40,406 nt of DNA from Acrasis kona. Taxonomy: Eukaryota > Heterolobosea > Eutetramitea > Acrasida > Acrasidae. The translations under genes were made by a program, and so were the position numbers. Shown piece after piece: positions 18,833 through 30,254 of this stretch. Numbering within the stretch: the first letter of the stretch is position 1; the number at the start of each line of letters is the position of its first letter. The DNA lies in assembly GCA_026419775.2 (NCBI GenBank), contig JAOPGA020000123.1, forward strand, positions 1 through 40,406. The letters are read 5' to 3'. A model generated the notes under the pieces. That model ran no database searches, was not told the DNA's origin, and saw nothing but the letters and a program-made list of their open reading frames with translations.

Positions 18833-19756
18833 ATGGCAGCACTACATTACATGCTAGACTACGTGCTCCGGACAAGTCCCTCCGACCTTCTACCAGAGCC
18901 AGCATGCTCTGAGGATATTAAGACCGAGGGAGCCGACTATCACGGTAACGCTCAACGAGAGCTTGACCAACCGATAAAGAAACACTTCAAAGATTACATG
19001 CAACGCTCACCAGAGCAGTTTAGTAGTCACCTTGCAGAAACATATATGCCCATTCCAACAGCCGATCCAAAACAGAAAATTATAGATGTTCAAAGAGAAC
19101 GAATCTCTTCACTTGAACGCCAACTTAAGAATGCTAAGTCTGAAAATAAGGATTTGAACAATATTATCAACCAACTAAAAGGTGCCCTCCAAGGTGCATC
19201 GTCGGTGCACTCAAGTCCCATAAAGAAGAGACCTTCACTACTTGTCGAAGACTCTCTTCATCACTTGAAGACAAGAAAGAGGCAGGCAAGAAGCCCTGAC
19301 CTCTCTGATGGCGACGACACTGAGGTAGACATGGATTACCATGACAAAGAGTCCGTCAAGCGCAGAAGAACAATGAAGAGCAAAGAGAGCAGCCGTGACG
19401 TAGGAGTTCACGATGAGCAAAGCACGAGTCCAACCTCTCACTCGACCTCAAACAGCTCAGCGAACTCTGACAACAAGTTTGCCCTACCTAGCGACATCCA
19501 CTTGGATAAAAAATACTTCCTCAAGTGGAACGGACAGATTTATGCAGTGGCTAAAGCATTCGGAGACCGCAACCGACTCCGCAAGCTTGTCGCTAAGTAC
19601 GAGACGGACTCCGACAAGAAGGCTAGTTACCTACTGGACGGAGAGGAGTTGAGAAGACTTAAGAGCATTAACCCGATCTGCCATAACACCTCTTATCTTG
19701 GTTTGTACAATTTAGAATTTGTGAGATATTTCCAGGATGTGACCTCAAGAGCTTAA
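18833..19756 (+). CDS. Unidentified nuclear-looking coiled-coil protein
   Basis: Single exon, 307 residues, not recognised. Residues about 80-120 form a coiled coil (RISSLERQLKNAKSENKDLNN). Residues 125-180 hold several basic nuclear-import-like clusters (PIKKRPS, KTRKRQARSP, VKRRRTMKSK) and an acidic DGDDTEVDMD. A Ser-rich linker follows, then a compact C-terminal domain from about residue 230 with PSDIHLDKKYFLKWNGQIYAVAKAFGDRNRLRKLV and a final SYLGLYNLEFVRYFQDV. It may be a DNA- or chromatin-associated protein with a C-terminal globular domain; no function is claimed. Codons are noticeably C-ending compared with neighbouring genes. It has no introns. Confidence 0.7.
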   Translation: MAALHYMLDYVLRTSPSDLLPEPACSEDIKTEGADYHGNAQRELDQPIKKHFKDYMQRSPEQFSSHLAETYMPIPTADPKQKIIDVQRERISSLERQLKNAKSENKDLNNIINQLKGALQGASSVHSSPIKKRPSLLVEDSLHHLKTRKRQARSPDLSDGDDTEVDMDYHDKESVKRRRTMKSKESSRDVGVHDEQSTSPTSHSTSNSSANSDNKFALPSDIHLDKKYFLKWNGQIYAVAKAFGDRNRLRKLVAKYETDSDKKASYLLDGEELRRLKSINPICHNTSYLGLYNLEFVRYFQDVTSRA

Positions 19757-20022
19757 ATCCTCTTTGTATATCAGTAACTGTACAGTAATTTGGAAACAAA
19801 TAGACCAATGTAACATTCACCAAATACGAAGCTTTTAGGCCAATGTAAATAGTAAAGAGACATGTAAAGTATATATAAATGTATTGTTTTTATTTCACTC
19901 TTGTTTCATCATTCATCATCACTTGCGGTCATTCGAACTTCAAGTACGTGTTATTTTGATTGAATCTTTCTATTTTAAAATTATTTTGTAAGCGGGTTGA
20001 CTCGCCCAAAACCGGTTTCCTG

Positions 20023-21725
<1,703 letters not shown>

Positions 21726-21730
21726 TTTTT

Positions 21731-22827
21731 TTATATGTGATCATTTCCTGTTAAACTATTTTGCACTCCGCCTATACCTAATAGAAAAGTGACCACTCTG
21801 TTGGCTGGATGTACGTTTGATTTGATTAGTTTGGCTATGCGTGTGCCTTGTTCTTCTTCGTTGGAGTCTTCATTATATTTAATGTTGATGGCTATTTGTG
21901 TGCTGCAGCAAGACTTGAATGGGATTCCTAACGCAGGTTTTACAACGTTTCTCGTATTTGGTTGAGAATCATTCACGACATTATTTGTAATCAAGAATGC
22001 AATGTTGTACTCTGTGGCAATGTTCCTCATCAATCTAACGATATCGTCCATCAGCTGCTCTCCTAGTTTGGGATCATTTGCGTTGCTTTTGTATGAGGAT
22101 GAAAGTTTTGTGAACAAAAGTGTAATGGAGTCCACTATAATCAACTTGAGAGATCCGTAAAATACAGAAGACTACAAAATGTGAGTCGAGCGGAATGGTT
22201 TACTTACATCTTTTTTGATTTCACTTGCAACGTGTATAAGCAAGTCGAGAAGGTCTGAAGCCTCGAATGTATTCGCAACACGAACTCGATTTAATGACTC
22301 CACCAAACTACTTTCGCAATCCGTTCTGTTTTCATACATTTCTGCAAAACGTTTTTCGCTAAAAGAATTTTGTGTATCGATGTAAAGAGCAGTGGAATTT
22401 GATTTGTTCGATACTACGCTAAGGCATGATGTGAGGCATATTTGTGTCTTGCCACTCAGTGTTGGTCCTACAAATTCAGTAATGTGACACTGATCTATTC
22501 CATCATAAAGTAAAAATGTATCTATGCTGACATTTGTTATTTAGAATGCATTTTAGCAACGTACTGATATGATCCAGTGCTGATTTTTATTCCAGTGCTG
22601 TTATGATATTCCATAATGTCCTTTGCCGTATGCACCCTTGCTGCATACTTGATCATGATTAACTTTCTTATTGAATTGATAACCTTCTCCGTTGTTTTTA
22701 ATTTGTTTGCTGCTTCCGTTGAAGACATCTTCATGAGAGAGTGCACCGTATATATTCCATTCTTATTTGCCGCTTCCAACAATTCTGCTGTTATGATGTG
22801 AGGGTGTAGAGTAAGCAATCTAACCAT
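21731..22827 (-). CDS. RAD51D: RAD51 paralogue, RAD51D-like
   Basis: Three exons, 22827-22565, 22526-22208 and 22171-21731, with introns of 38 and 36 nt; 340 residues. The N-terminal helical domain is followed by ISTGSYHIDTFLLYDGIDQCHITEFVG, Walker A GPTLSGKT (108-115), IDTQNSFSEKR, and Walker B LKLIIVDS (202-209). Near the C-terminus, the block ITNNVVNDSQ then VKPALGIPFKSCCSTQIAI matches the TNH...LKPALGRSW...STR region of RAD51D better than RAD51B, RAD51C or XRCC3. Human RAD51D has 328 residues. In known systems it works with XRCC2 in the BCDX2 complex for homologous recombination. It is convergent with GCN5 with only 5 nt between stops, so their 3' untranslated ends must overlap. Confidence 0.85.
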
Positions 22828-22892
22828 TTTTCAAGACAGTGGTGGAATAATAAATTTATGTTTATTGTAATTTTAGGTTGAGTTCAGATAAA

Positions 22893-24407
22893 TTAAACAA
22901 ATGCATTCGGAGGCAAGGCATGTTTGTTCTGATGCGCCAGCTGGATCGCTTGATCATAATCCCAGTTTGCCTTCTGTAAACACATCATTGAGTACTCGTA
23001 AGTCATCCTCGTGACTAAATGTAGCTGCTGCACCTTTTGTTGTTGAATGTGGTCCAAGTTTTGTAAACTATTTCCTGTTGGTTGAGGTGACTGTTGTTGA
23101 GGTATTGGTTGTGCAGCCGCACCATCTCCACTGCTTAGGGCCTTTAAATCAACCGTACAAGGTGGTCTAAAAAGTAGTTCGTCGTTGAGAATGGTGCCTG
23201 GCCAAGTTCCTGCGGAGTGAGGATGTGGAGGTGCTATCGTAAGGGTCCGATCAAAACCACGTACAAAGTTGTTGCACATCATTTGACCGTGAATGGAGAT
23301 GACGAACAACTTGGTGTCACCCTGTGTCGGAATGGACACCAACTGAGCGTCGACGACCAAAGTGCTTGCATCGTGCTGAGTCGATGGGAAACCGTTAAAG
23401 AAAGTTTGTATGCTGCTGCGACCTCTCATCAAGTATTGTTTCATCTTTTCGTGACCAATCATCATCAAGTTCCTACTCTTGGTGATCATGTTCCTCATGT
23501 CTGTTTTGCTGTTTTCATCCATGCGCTTTCCATCTACCCACTGACTGACTGCGACGACCATGCTGAAACTGGCCTGGTCCGAATATGCTGTGCTAAGCAT
23601 GTTGCGGTTGCTGTCGAAGGCGTTAAGGAACGTTGTCGCAAAGTTCTTCATGTCTCCATTCTCAATGTAGCTGCTTGATGGGTTTGGCAACGCTGTCTTT
23701 TGCGTTAAAACGGGAGCTGGTACCGGGTTCCCCGCTCTTCCAGGGATGGGAATGGTATCCAATATCTGTAGCATTGGGAATTTGTTTAAAAGTTCACTAG
23801 GAATATGTTGGTCGATTGTAACGTTTTAAAAAACACACCTTGCTATGTGACCGTTTTGGGGATCAGATATGGCTCCGTTGTACATTGGGTTGCTGCTTAA
23901 TTGGAGCTCGATCAGGTTCATTCCGTTCAAATGATTCAATTCGCTGACTTGTTGCAGTTGATTGTTTGATAAACTGAGGCGTGTAAGATTGGGGAACTTT
24001 GTCCTATCGGCCAATAATACAAAGCCTTGCAAAGTGTTTAAGGAATTGTTGGATAGATCCATTGACGTTATCTTAAATGTGTGACGCGCGCGTTACTAAA
24101 AAAAATTTACCTGTTGGGAGCTTGCAGAGGCATGGCTGATGGCATCTAACACCTTAGGAGCTGTATGATAGTTGCTGAAACTAAAGTTATTCACAATTTG
24201 TGACAGTTGGGTGTTGTTCAAGTTTGAGAGAGAGCACATGGTGCCTTTCCCGTCAGACCTTAAGCAATTACTTTGTACGAAGTTTCTAACGTCCTGATAA
24301 GGGAACGGTGTGCGCGCTCCTCCAAAACCGCCCCTACTTGGGCCACCTCTTCCACCTCTACCACCCCTACCACCTCTTCCACGGTCAGAGAACGAAAATC
24401 CTTCCAT
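22893..24407 (-). CDS. NXF1: Nuclear mRNA export factor NXF1/TAP/Mex67
   Basis: Three exons, 24407-24111, 24071-23839 and 23796-22893, with introns of 39 and 42 nt; 477 residues. The N-terminus has an RGG-type run (DRGRGGRGGRGG) that can bind RNA. Leucine-rich repeats follow (MDLSNNSLNTLQGF, FPNLTRLSLSNNQLQQV, LIELQLSSNPM), capped by LLNKFPMLQILD. The NTF2-like domain (about 210-380) holds FATTFLNAFDSNRNML and FVISIHGQMMC, the part that heterodimerises with p15/NXT1. The last 55 residues form the TAP-C UBA-like domain for FG nucleoporins (MTYEYSMMCLQKANWDYDQAIQLA). At 477 residues it is shorter than human NXF1 (619), and I see no clear RRM. AATAAA lies about 35 nt after the stop. Confidence 0.9.
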
Positions 24408-24623
24408 ACTTGTTGTTTACTTTTACAAAACTGTCTTGAATTGTTCACTTGGATTTTGAACAAGCGGTCATGCACAAAATGGTGAGTGTAACAAAGATGT
24501 ATATTGGGTAGGCTTTGTGCCAACGATATCCTTTCAATAAAGTGGAACTTTGAAAAGGTTGAGTATACAATTCAATTTTGCTTAGCAAAGTTTTATTAGT
24601 ACATCTATTAACATGCTTAGATT

Positions 24624-24824
24624 CTAGACATCATCTGAATTTGCACCACTCATAAGTGATTGCTTCTGCTCTCCCTCCTCCCTTCTTGAGCCCGATGTAA
24701 ATAAACTACCAAACAAACCAACTATCATAAATAGCAATGTAAAAGGGAACAAAAAGATCCTAGACACTATAGATTTGATTCCTCCTGCTTCTGTATCCAA
24801 ACTGTTGGAGTATTCGTCATCCAT
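24624..24824 (-). CDS. Small single-pass membrane protein (66 aa), unidentified
   Basis: Short frame beginning MDDEYSNSLDTEAGG, with one hydrophobic segment (IFLFPFTLLFMIVGLFGSLF, about residues 22-43) and a charged C-terminal tail (SRREEGEQKQ). The longer frame starts at a TTG, so the ATG at 24824 is preferred. AATAAA lies about 35 nt after the TAG. It is only 72 nt downstream of the phosphoesterase gene on the same strand. The family was not recognised; the shape resembles small ER or Golgi tail proteins. It would be easily missed by length filters. Confidence 0.6.
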   Translation of the reverse strand: MDDEYSNSLDTEAGGIKSIVSRIFLFPFTLLFMIVGLFGSLFTSGSRREEGEQKQSLMSGANSDDV

Positions 24825-24896
24825 TTTCTGGTTGCCTTTTTTACGGTTGTAATGGACTTTTACATGAACAAACAAGTGGTTTCAAAGATTTTATTG

Positions 24897-25474
24897 TTAA
24901 CAATTTTTACCAATGGGTACAATCTTTCTGATATGCATGGGGTCATCCTTACCATCCCTGCTTATAAGATATATTTCACTGCACAAAAACTCAATTGGTT
25001 CCCAACCACTCTGGAATTTTTCGCGTACAGATTCAAAATTCTTGTCCTTTGGGAATTGACCCATTGATAGATGAGGATTATAAGGTCTGGAATTATCGAC
25101 TCCAGACAGAACATTAGCACATTCCCGACATACACTTTTAACTTTTTCACACTCACCACTATCGTCTTGAGGTTTTAACCACAGTACGTTTTTTTTCGCG
25201 TGAGAAAAATGGTCGAAGGTCTCTAAACGGATTTTGAATGGTTCAATATTACTCAGTGCTTTTTCTAACAAGACGGACTTGTCTTCAAACTCGGATGTCT
25301 CCACAAATGGAAAGAATCTAAAGTAAGATCAGAGAGAAAAGTTGGAATCACAAACAAGTTCACGTGTGGCGGCCATCTAACAAAACTGGCGTCATGCTTC
25401 TTACGTATGGCTTGTATTTGTGGCCAGACTTCCTGTGGTGGTATGATACAGCATGCAGTATGGAATGCCTTCAT
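24897..25474 (-). CDS. 2H phosphoesterase (2'-5' RNA ligase-like) protein
   Basis: Two exons, 25474-25356 and 25317-24897, with an intron of 38 nt; 179 residues. Two His-x-Ser/Thr-type motifs mark the 2H superfamily: [13 protein letters not shown] (H37-V-N39) and [10 protein letters not shown] (H122-L-S124). The first motif has Asn where Thr or Ser is more common, as in many eukaryotic relatives with WPPHVNL. The family hydrolyses or ligates 2'-5' or cyclic 2',3' phosphates in RNA or small nucleotides. The substrate cannot be told from sequence. Length is typical. AATAAA lies 2 nt after the TAA stop. The donor site is GTTTGT, less canonical than others here. Confidence 0.8.
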
Positions 25475-26249
25475 TTTTTGATGTTTTCTATCAATCCTTT
25501 CTGAATTTATGTTGTAAGAGTTTCAAGTTCTTTGGTAGAGTTCTTTTAACCAATGTTTTGATCTGCTCCACGTATGAAGATAATATCCTAGAATTGAATA
25601 TATATGCTTCAATTTTCAATTATGGAAATAATATAAACAATTTGTTCCTTGAGATTGAACGCAAATCAATAGTAAACACCCTGATTCGTGCTATGATACA
25701 AGCTATTTATTTGCTTTAATGACACTTTACACGTTTACTTCTCAGTTTTGTGTCACCCCAAATCCATTAATCAATACAAGTTTGAATTTTGCGAATGTTA
25801 CTCAACGTTTATGTACACTTGTTATCATCCTAATAAAAATTTGGAGAAGTGCCCAGAGTATCGCATCACATACAAGATGCATCTTTGCAAAATTCATTAA
25901 TGTTGTTGATCGAATTGAGATAACAATAATTAAGCGTAACAGCTGATCCGATCCTTTGATACATTTGATCATGAATTGTGGAAAGAATCTTTGTTCTCGT
26001 CAACTATGTTTTTGCATTTCGAAATTTAAATTGTTTGTTGTTTGTTTTGAAAGCTTATCGTCACACGTTGGCTATTAAGGGGTAAACTTTTTGAAATGAT
26101 GTGTGTTTGTCTGTTAACTGCCTTCAAACTTGAGGATAAAAAAAGAACGGGTGTTGGCGGTTAATGCCTGGCAACCAGTCAAATTGAAAATCCATTTATA
26201 AACATAAAACAGTTCTCAGACAGCTTGCTCCTCCAACATCAGGAGTATC
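25475..26249. other. 775-nt region without a supported gene
   Basis: Very AT-rich, with several short overlapping open frames on the plus strand and none clearly coding. One frame at 25697-25900 is Cys/His-rich (see separate entry). A TATAAA at 26197-26202 precedes the next gene's ATG by about 48 nt. Confidence 0.5.
25697..25900 (+). other. Cys/His-rich open frame, possible exon or remnant
   Basis: A 67-codon frame without an internal ATG start runs from just after a TGA to a TAA. It reads with Cys and His spaced as in a zinc-binding module: LCHPKSINQYKFEFCECY, then MYTCYHPN, then LEKCPEYRITYKMHLCKIH. Other frames over the same bases are also open, so it may be chance. If real it would need a splice acceptor near 25702 (ACAAG) and upstream exons that I could not place. 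Confidence 0.2.
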
Positions 26250-26651
26250 ATGGTTCTCCTCACCACAGGAAGATGTCGTTCTTCTAATCAAAACAGACAT
26301 AATGATGATTCTGTTGAGCGCCATCAAGTATTCAACAGACACTCAAATACAACAACTTTGATTGTGCATCCTCATGTTGTAGCTACAACAGCATGTAAGG
26401 TTACAAAATGTGAGGACCCTAGCCTTGAAAGACAAAGTAAAAGAAGAAGACTCAATTCACCAGATAATAATTATGTCATGAGTGAGAAACCCTTTTCGTT
26501 CCCACCTTCTTCGCTTAACTTGGACTTTCTGAAGAGTGCGCTATCTGACATTAGATTTAACTCACCAGTTACTCCAAATAACAATTTGAATTATGAAAGC
26601 GATGAGATGCTTGACAGAGAGGACAATAACCGAGTGTTGAGTTATCCATAA
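26250..26651 (+). CDS. Small unidentified nuclear-looking protein (133 aa)
   Basis: Single exon, 133 residues, family not recognised. A basic cluster RQSKRRRLNSPDNN looks like a nuclear import signal. It is followed by the short block EKPFSFPPSSLNLDFLKSALSDIRFNSPVTP, which could be a docking motif with SP/TP phosphorylation sites, and an acidic end (SDEMLDREDNN). The rest is polar and probably disordered. A TATAAA lies about 48 nt upstream. It may be a small transcription or cell-cycle regulator; nothing proves it. Confidence 0.55.
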   Translation: MVLLTTGRCRSSNQNRHNDDSVERHQVFNRHSNTTTLIVHPHVVATTACKVTKCEDPSLERQSKRRRLNSPDNNYVMSEKPFSFPPSSLNLDFLKSALSDIRFNSPVTPNNNLNYESDEMLDREDNNRVLSYP

Positions 26652-26805
26652 TTGTAAATACATGTATATTATTAAATAGAAGTTTGTTTAGACTTTACTT
26701 TATCATAGCACCGTTTGGAGAGTTCTCATACTCCATTACCTTTTAAAACTTCCACGACTACCTGGAGGTTGACTGCAAACAAAATCCGTTATAGACATCT
26801 GTTAC

Positions 26806-28763
26806 ATGCCTGTAACTCGCTCAAATCCACTATTTCGATTCAACAGATTGTTAGAGGATACTTTTAATTCGAAATGTTTACCTGCGCTTCGAACACTCAA
26901 CACCAACTATTCAAACATTGAAAAAAAACTAAATGACAAGGAATACAAGCACCGTAACGAATTCATGGCGGACCTTGATAAAGTTATAAAAGATGCTAAA
27001 GAATCTCTTATACCCATTGGCGAAATCCCTGCGAGACTTAAAAATGGGTTCAAGCATTTTGACAGCGAAAAGACACTAAACGAACTACCCAATGCCTGTA
27101 TAAAACAGTTTGAAGCTATAAATGATGAACTGTCAAAATTTGAAAGTGACGAGACCCATCGTAGTTCAACTGACGCACAGAAGAATAAGAGCATAGAACT
27201 GAGTCCTAAGAACTTGGAAAAAGGACCTATCCAAGTCGCAAATTTTTTAGTACATTCGTTAGGGACGGTTAGTACCGATTTGTCAAAAACTTCAAAGAAA
27301 AAATACGAGAAGCGCACAAAGGTATTGTTGTTTCTTTCTATTCGTCCTAACAATTGAAGGGAGAACTTGACTACTTTTATCCTGTAGGTTACAAAATTCA
27401 AACAAAAATACAAGGAGGAAGGGATGTTACGTTTTACATCACAGAAGGTCCAAAATTTCATATACTGGATCACGAAACAGAGACTGAGTTTGCGGGAACC
27501 TCTTTATTAAAAGTGACACAAAACTTTTCAGGCGCATTTAAAATGAGTTTAGTATACGGACATGCTGCAGATTACTTTGGATTCAACGAACCTGTCATCA
27601 AGAATCTTAACCGCTTAGCAGACCAACCCAATCACGGCTTACAAACAAAGGAAGAGCAACCAGAAGTCCAAGCACCAACGACACCAATCAAAAGAAAACG
27701 TAGATCATTAGCACCTAGAGAAATCAAAAATGATGAGAGTGATGAGGAGCCAGTTGCAAAAATAAATAAAGCAGATACACCTGGTGCCACACCCAGACGT
27801 TCCAGTAGAACAAAGAAATTAGAATCCCACGAAGATGAACAACATGATGAAGAAGACAAAACATCAACACCAAAAAAAACTAAAAAAGATTCCATAAAGG
27901 AGCCAGAGGACGAAAAACAAATTGAAAATGACCTTATCATAAAACCAACTACACGTTCGTCCAAGCGCAAGATTGAATCTGTCGTCGAAGCTGAAAAGAA
28001 GCCTACGAAAAGAAAAAAAACATCTCAACAAACTGAAAAACAAGAAGTAGAATCACAATGTACAGAACCAGTCGTCGACTCTCCACCAAAAACACCTGTC
28101 AAGAAGAGCAAAAGAACAAAGAAGGAAAGTAAAGATGTTTCAAAAAAGGAAGAAGAGTCAGTTGACAAAGAAGAAGAGATAACAAAAGATGAAGAACAAC
28201 CGGTAAAGTGGACAAGAAAGGCTGAACCCAAAAAAAAGCAAACCAAGAAAGTTACCAAAAAGAAAAATCATGGAGATGATGAAGAAGTACAGGAACAACC
28301 AAAAACACCAACAACCAGAAAAAGGAAACAAAAGAATGACTCTGATGATTCTGATGATGAAAGTTTTGTACCAAAGTCTGGTCATGAAACTAGGGATACA
28401 CCAACACCCTCAAAAGTTCCGACAACACCAGCAACACCGATTCGACCCATTCTGAAAGCAACCGAAAAGAACGAAACGGACAAAACAAATAGAGGTGTCA
28501 CATTCTCTCCCGACGTACATGATTTGGAAAAACTCATACCGTGTCCAATCTGTCAAAGAACGTTTAGCAAATATCAAATGAGGCCACACATGAACAAGAA
28601 ACATTTTAGTGTTACTAACATTGATGAAGAGGTCAACAAAAAAAATGAGGAAAACCGAAAATTAAAAAATAAATTGATAGAGGATATAAAGAAGACTGTA
28701 ATTGAGTTTGATTTGGAGAAGAGGAGGATGATACAGCAACATATGTTGTCGCTTGAGGAATAA
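26806..28763 (+). CDS. FYR-domain (FYRN/FYRC-like) protein with charged linker and C2H2 zinc finger
   Basis: Two exons, 26806-27321 and 27360-28763, with an intron of 38 nt; 639 residues. Residues 1-172 are helical. From about 173, GELDYFYPVGYKIQTKI and TFYITEGPKFHI match an FYRN-like strand set, and HAADYFGFNEPVIKNL (about 245-260) matches the FYRC G..FFGL..P.I..L pattern. FYR domains occur in MLL/Set1 methyltransferases and TBRG1. A Lys/Glu/Pro linker of about 280 residues follows, with repeated TP and KKxTK motifs and basic clusters. Near the C-terminus is one C2H2 finger (CPICQRTFSKYQMRPHMNKKH, split C-x2-C-x11-H-x4-H), then a helix. I know no standard family with this exact order. It may be a chromatin protein. 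The TAA stop lies inside AATAAA (28759-28764). Confidence 0.7.
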
Positions 28764-28953
28764 AAATGTAAAAATAAAGATTTATGATTAAAAATCAGTC
28801 AGTGTCAATATATTATTTCAAAGATAATCCTATTCCCTGAAGGGAACATCCCCATCATAATTCCTAATCCTTTGTAAATCATCCGGAACTTGAAAAAAGT
28901 TCAACTAAAATTACTTTTAAGGTTGAGCAAACAAGAAGACTTGGATCGAAAAC

Positions 28954-30201
28954 ATGAAAGTTACCTTCAGAACCGTAACAAACAAAAACTTCTCGTTAAA
29001 TATCGAGGATGACACCAAGATCGCAGATGTCAAGAAGACAGTAGAGGCACAAGGAGAATACCAAGCAGAGGGAATGAAGCTGGTATACAAGGGAGAATTC
29101 CTAAAAGATGAATTAACCATTAAAGAAACAAATTATGCAGAGTCTGATTTCATTGTGGTAGTTTCAAAAAAGATCGGAGCCGCCTCTAAAAAGAAGCCCA
29201 CCACCACAACGGCAACACCTTCACCAGCGCCAATATCCACTCCTGCACCAGTTACCCCTGCACCAGCACCAGCGCAATCAACACCTCCACCAGTCACACA
29301 AGTCACACCCGCACCCACCACCACAGGTACCGTCGGCGTCACACCTGCGCCTGCACCACTAGTAGAACCTGCCTCTGCTGATGCCAACAGGATCGTAACC
29401 GGAGACACATACAAGGCAGCTGTCGATCAATTCCTAGAGATGGGATTTGAACAGTCACAAATCGAGGCCTGCATGAGAGCTGCTTTCAACAACCCAGAGC
29501 GTGCTGCTGATTACTTGATGGGTGGCATTCCAGAAGGATTACAACAAGCATCATCCCAACAAGCGCCTCCATCTCCATCTCAACAAGACCAACAACAAAT
29601 GCAATTAGGAGGTGATGACGAATTATATGAAGACGAAGGTGCCTACGAAGGAGGAAACCCACTAGAGAGCTTGCTACAAGGAGGCGCTGGAGGTGGACTT
29701 GGAAACCTATCGGAGACGTTCCCTCAATTCAATCAGTTACGTGCTGCCATTCAACAAAACCCATCCCTACTGCAACCCATCCTACAACGCATTGCTCAAA
29801 CCAGTCCACAATTGTATCAAATCATTCAACAAAACCCACAAGAGTTTATTCGTTTGTTGAATGACGCGCCGACGACTGGTCCACCACAACCTCAACAAGG
29901 AGCAGGAGGTGCTAATCCATTGGCAGCAGCGATGGGTGGCGGAGGAGGAGCCCACACTGGACCAGGTGCACCACCACCAGGTACCATCTTTGTCACGCCC
30001 CAAGAGAAATTGGCTATCGATGAGTTGGTGTCGCTTGGATTCACAAGAATGGCGGCAGCTCAAGCTTATTTTGCATGCGACAAGAATCAAGAATTAGCCG
30101 CAAACTTTTTGTTGGAAAATCAATTCACTGATGAGGATATGCAAGACTTTTCACACCAGTTTGGAGGAGACGACAACCAAGAAGGAAATAACCAACAATA
30201 A
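28954..30201 (+). CDS. RAD23: RAD23, ubiquitin receptor and nucleotide-excision repair factor
   Basis: Single exon, 415 residues with the full family order. Residues 1-75 form a ubiquitin-like domain (MKVTFRTVTNKNFSLNIEDD, ending DFIVVVSKK). A Pro/Ala/Thr-rich linker follows. UBA1 covers about 148-190 (AAVDQFLEMGFEQSQIEACMR, NPERAADYLMGG). The XPC-binding/STI1-like domain is at about 240-300 (FPQFNQLRAAIQQNPSLLQPIL, LNDAPTTG). UBA2 is at about 350-392 (AIDELVSLGFTRMAAAQAYFACDKN, AANFLLEN). RAD23 carries ubiquitylated proteins to the proteasome and stabilises XPC/Rad4. Ubl, UBA and XPCB motifs are all intact. The TAA stop lies inside AATAAA (30197-30202). Convergent with EFHB, 53 nt between stops. 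Confidence 0.96.
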   Translation: MKVTFRTVTNKNFSLNIEDDTKIADVKKTVEAQGEYQAEGMKLVYKGEFLKDELTIKETNYAESDFIVVVSKKIGAASKKKPTTTTATPSPAPISTPAPVTPAPAPAQSTPPPVTQVTPAPTTTGTVGVTPAPAPLVEPASADANRIVTGDTYKAAVDQFLEMGFEQSQIEACMRAAFNNPERAADYLMGGIPEGLQQASSQQAPPSPSQQDQQQMQLGGDDELYEDEGAYEGGNPLESLLQGGAGGGLGNLSETFPQFNQLRAAIQQNPSLLQPILQRIAQTSPQLYQIIQQNPQEFIRLLNDAPTTGPPQPQQGAGGANPLAAAMGGGGGAHTGPGAPPPGTIFVTPQEKLAIDELVSLGFTRMAAAQAYFACDKNQELAANFLLENQFTDEDMQDFSHQFGGDDNQEGNNQQ

Positions 30202-30254
30202 ATGTATTTATTTTGTCATGTGTGTATTGACTCGAAGTGATGTGTGTATATTTA

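Noticed and set aside
23217-23678. Plus-strand frame of 153 codons opposite NXF1
   Set aside because: It lies fully inside the NTF2-like coding region of NXF1 and shows no family pattern.
26907-27473. Long antisense frame (188 codons) opposite the FYR-domain gene
   Set aside because: It is the mirror of a Lys/Glu-rich coding region, giving Phe/Ser/Leu-rich nonsense, and crosses the intron of the real gene.
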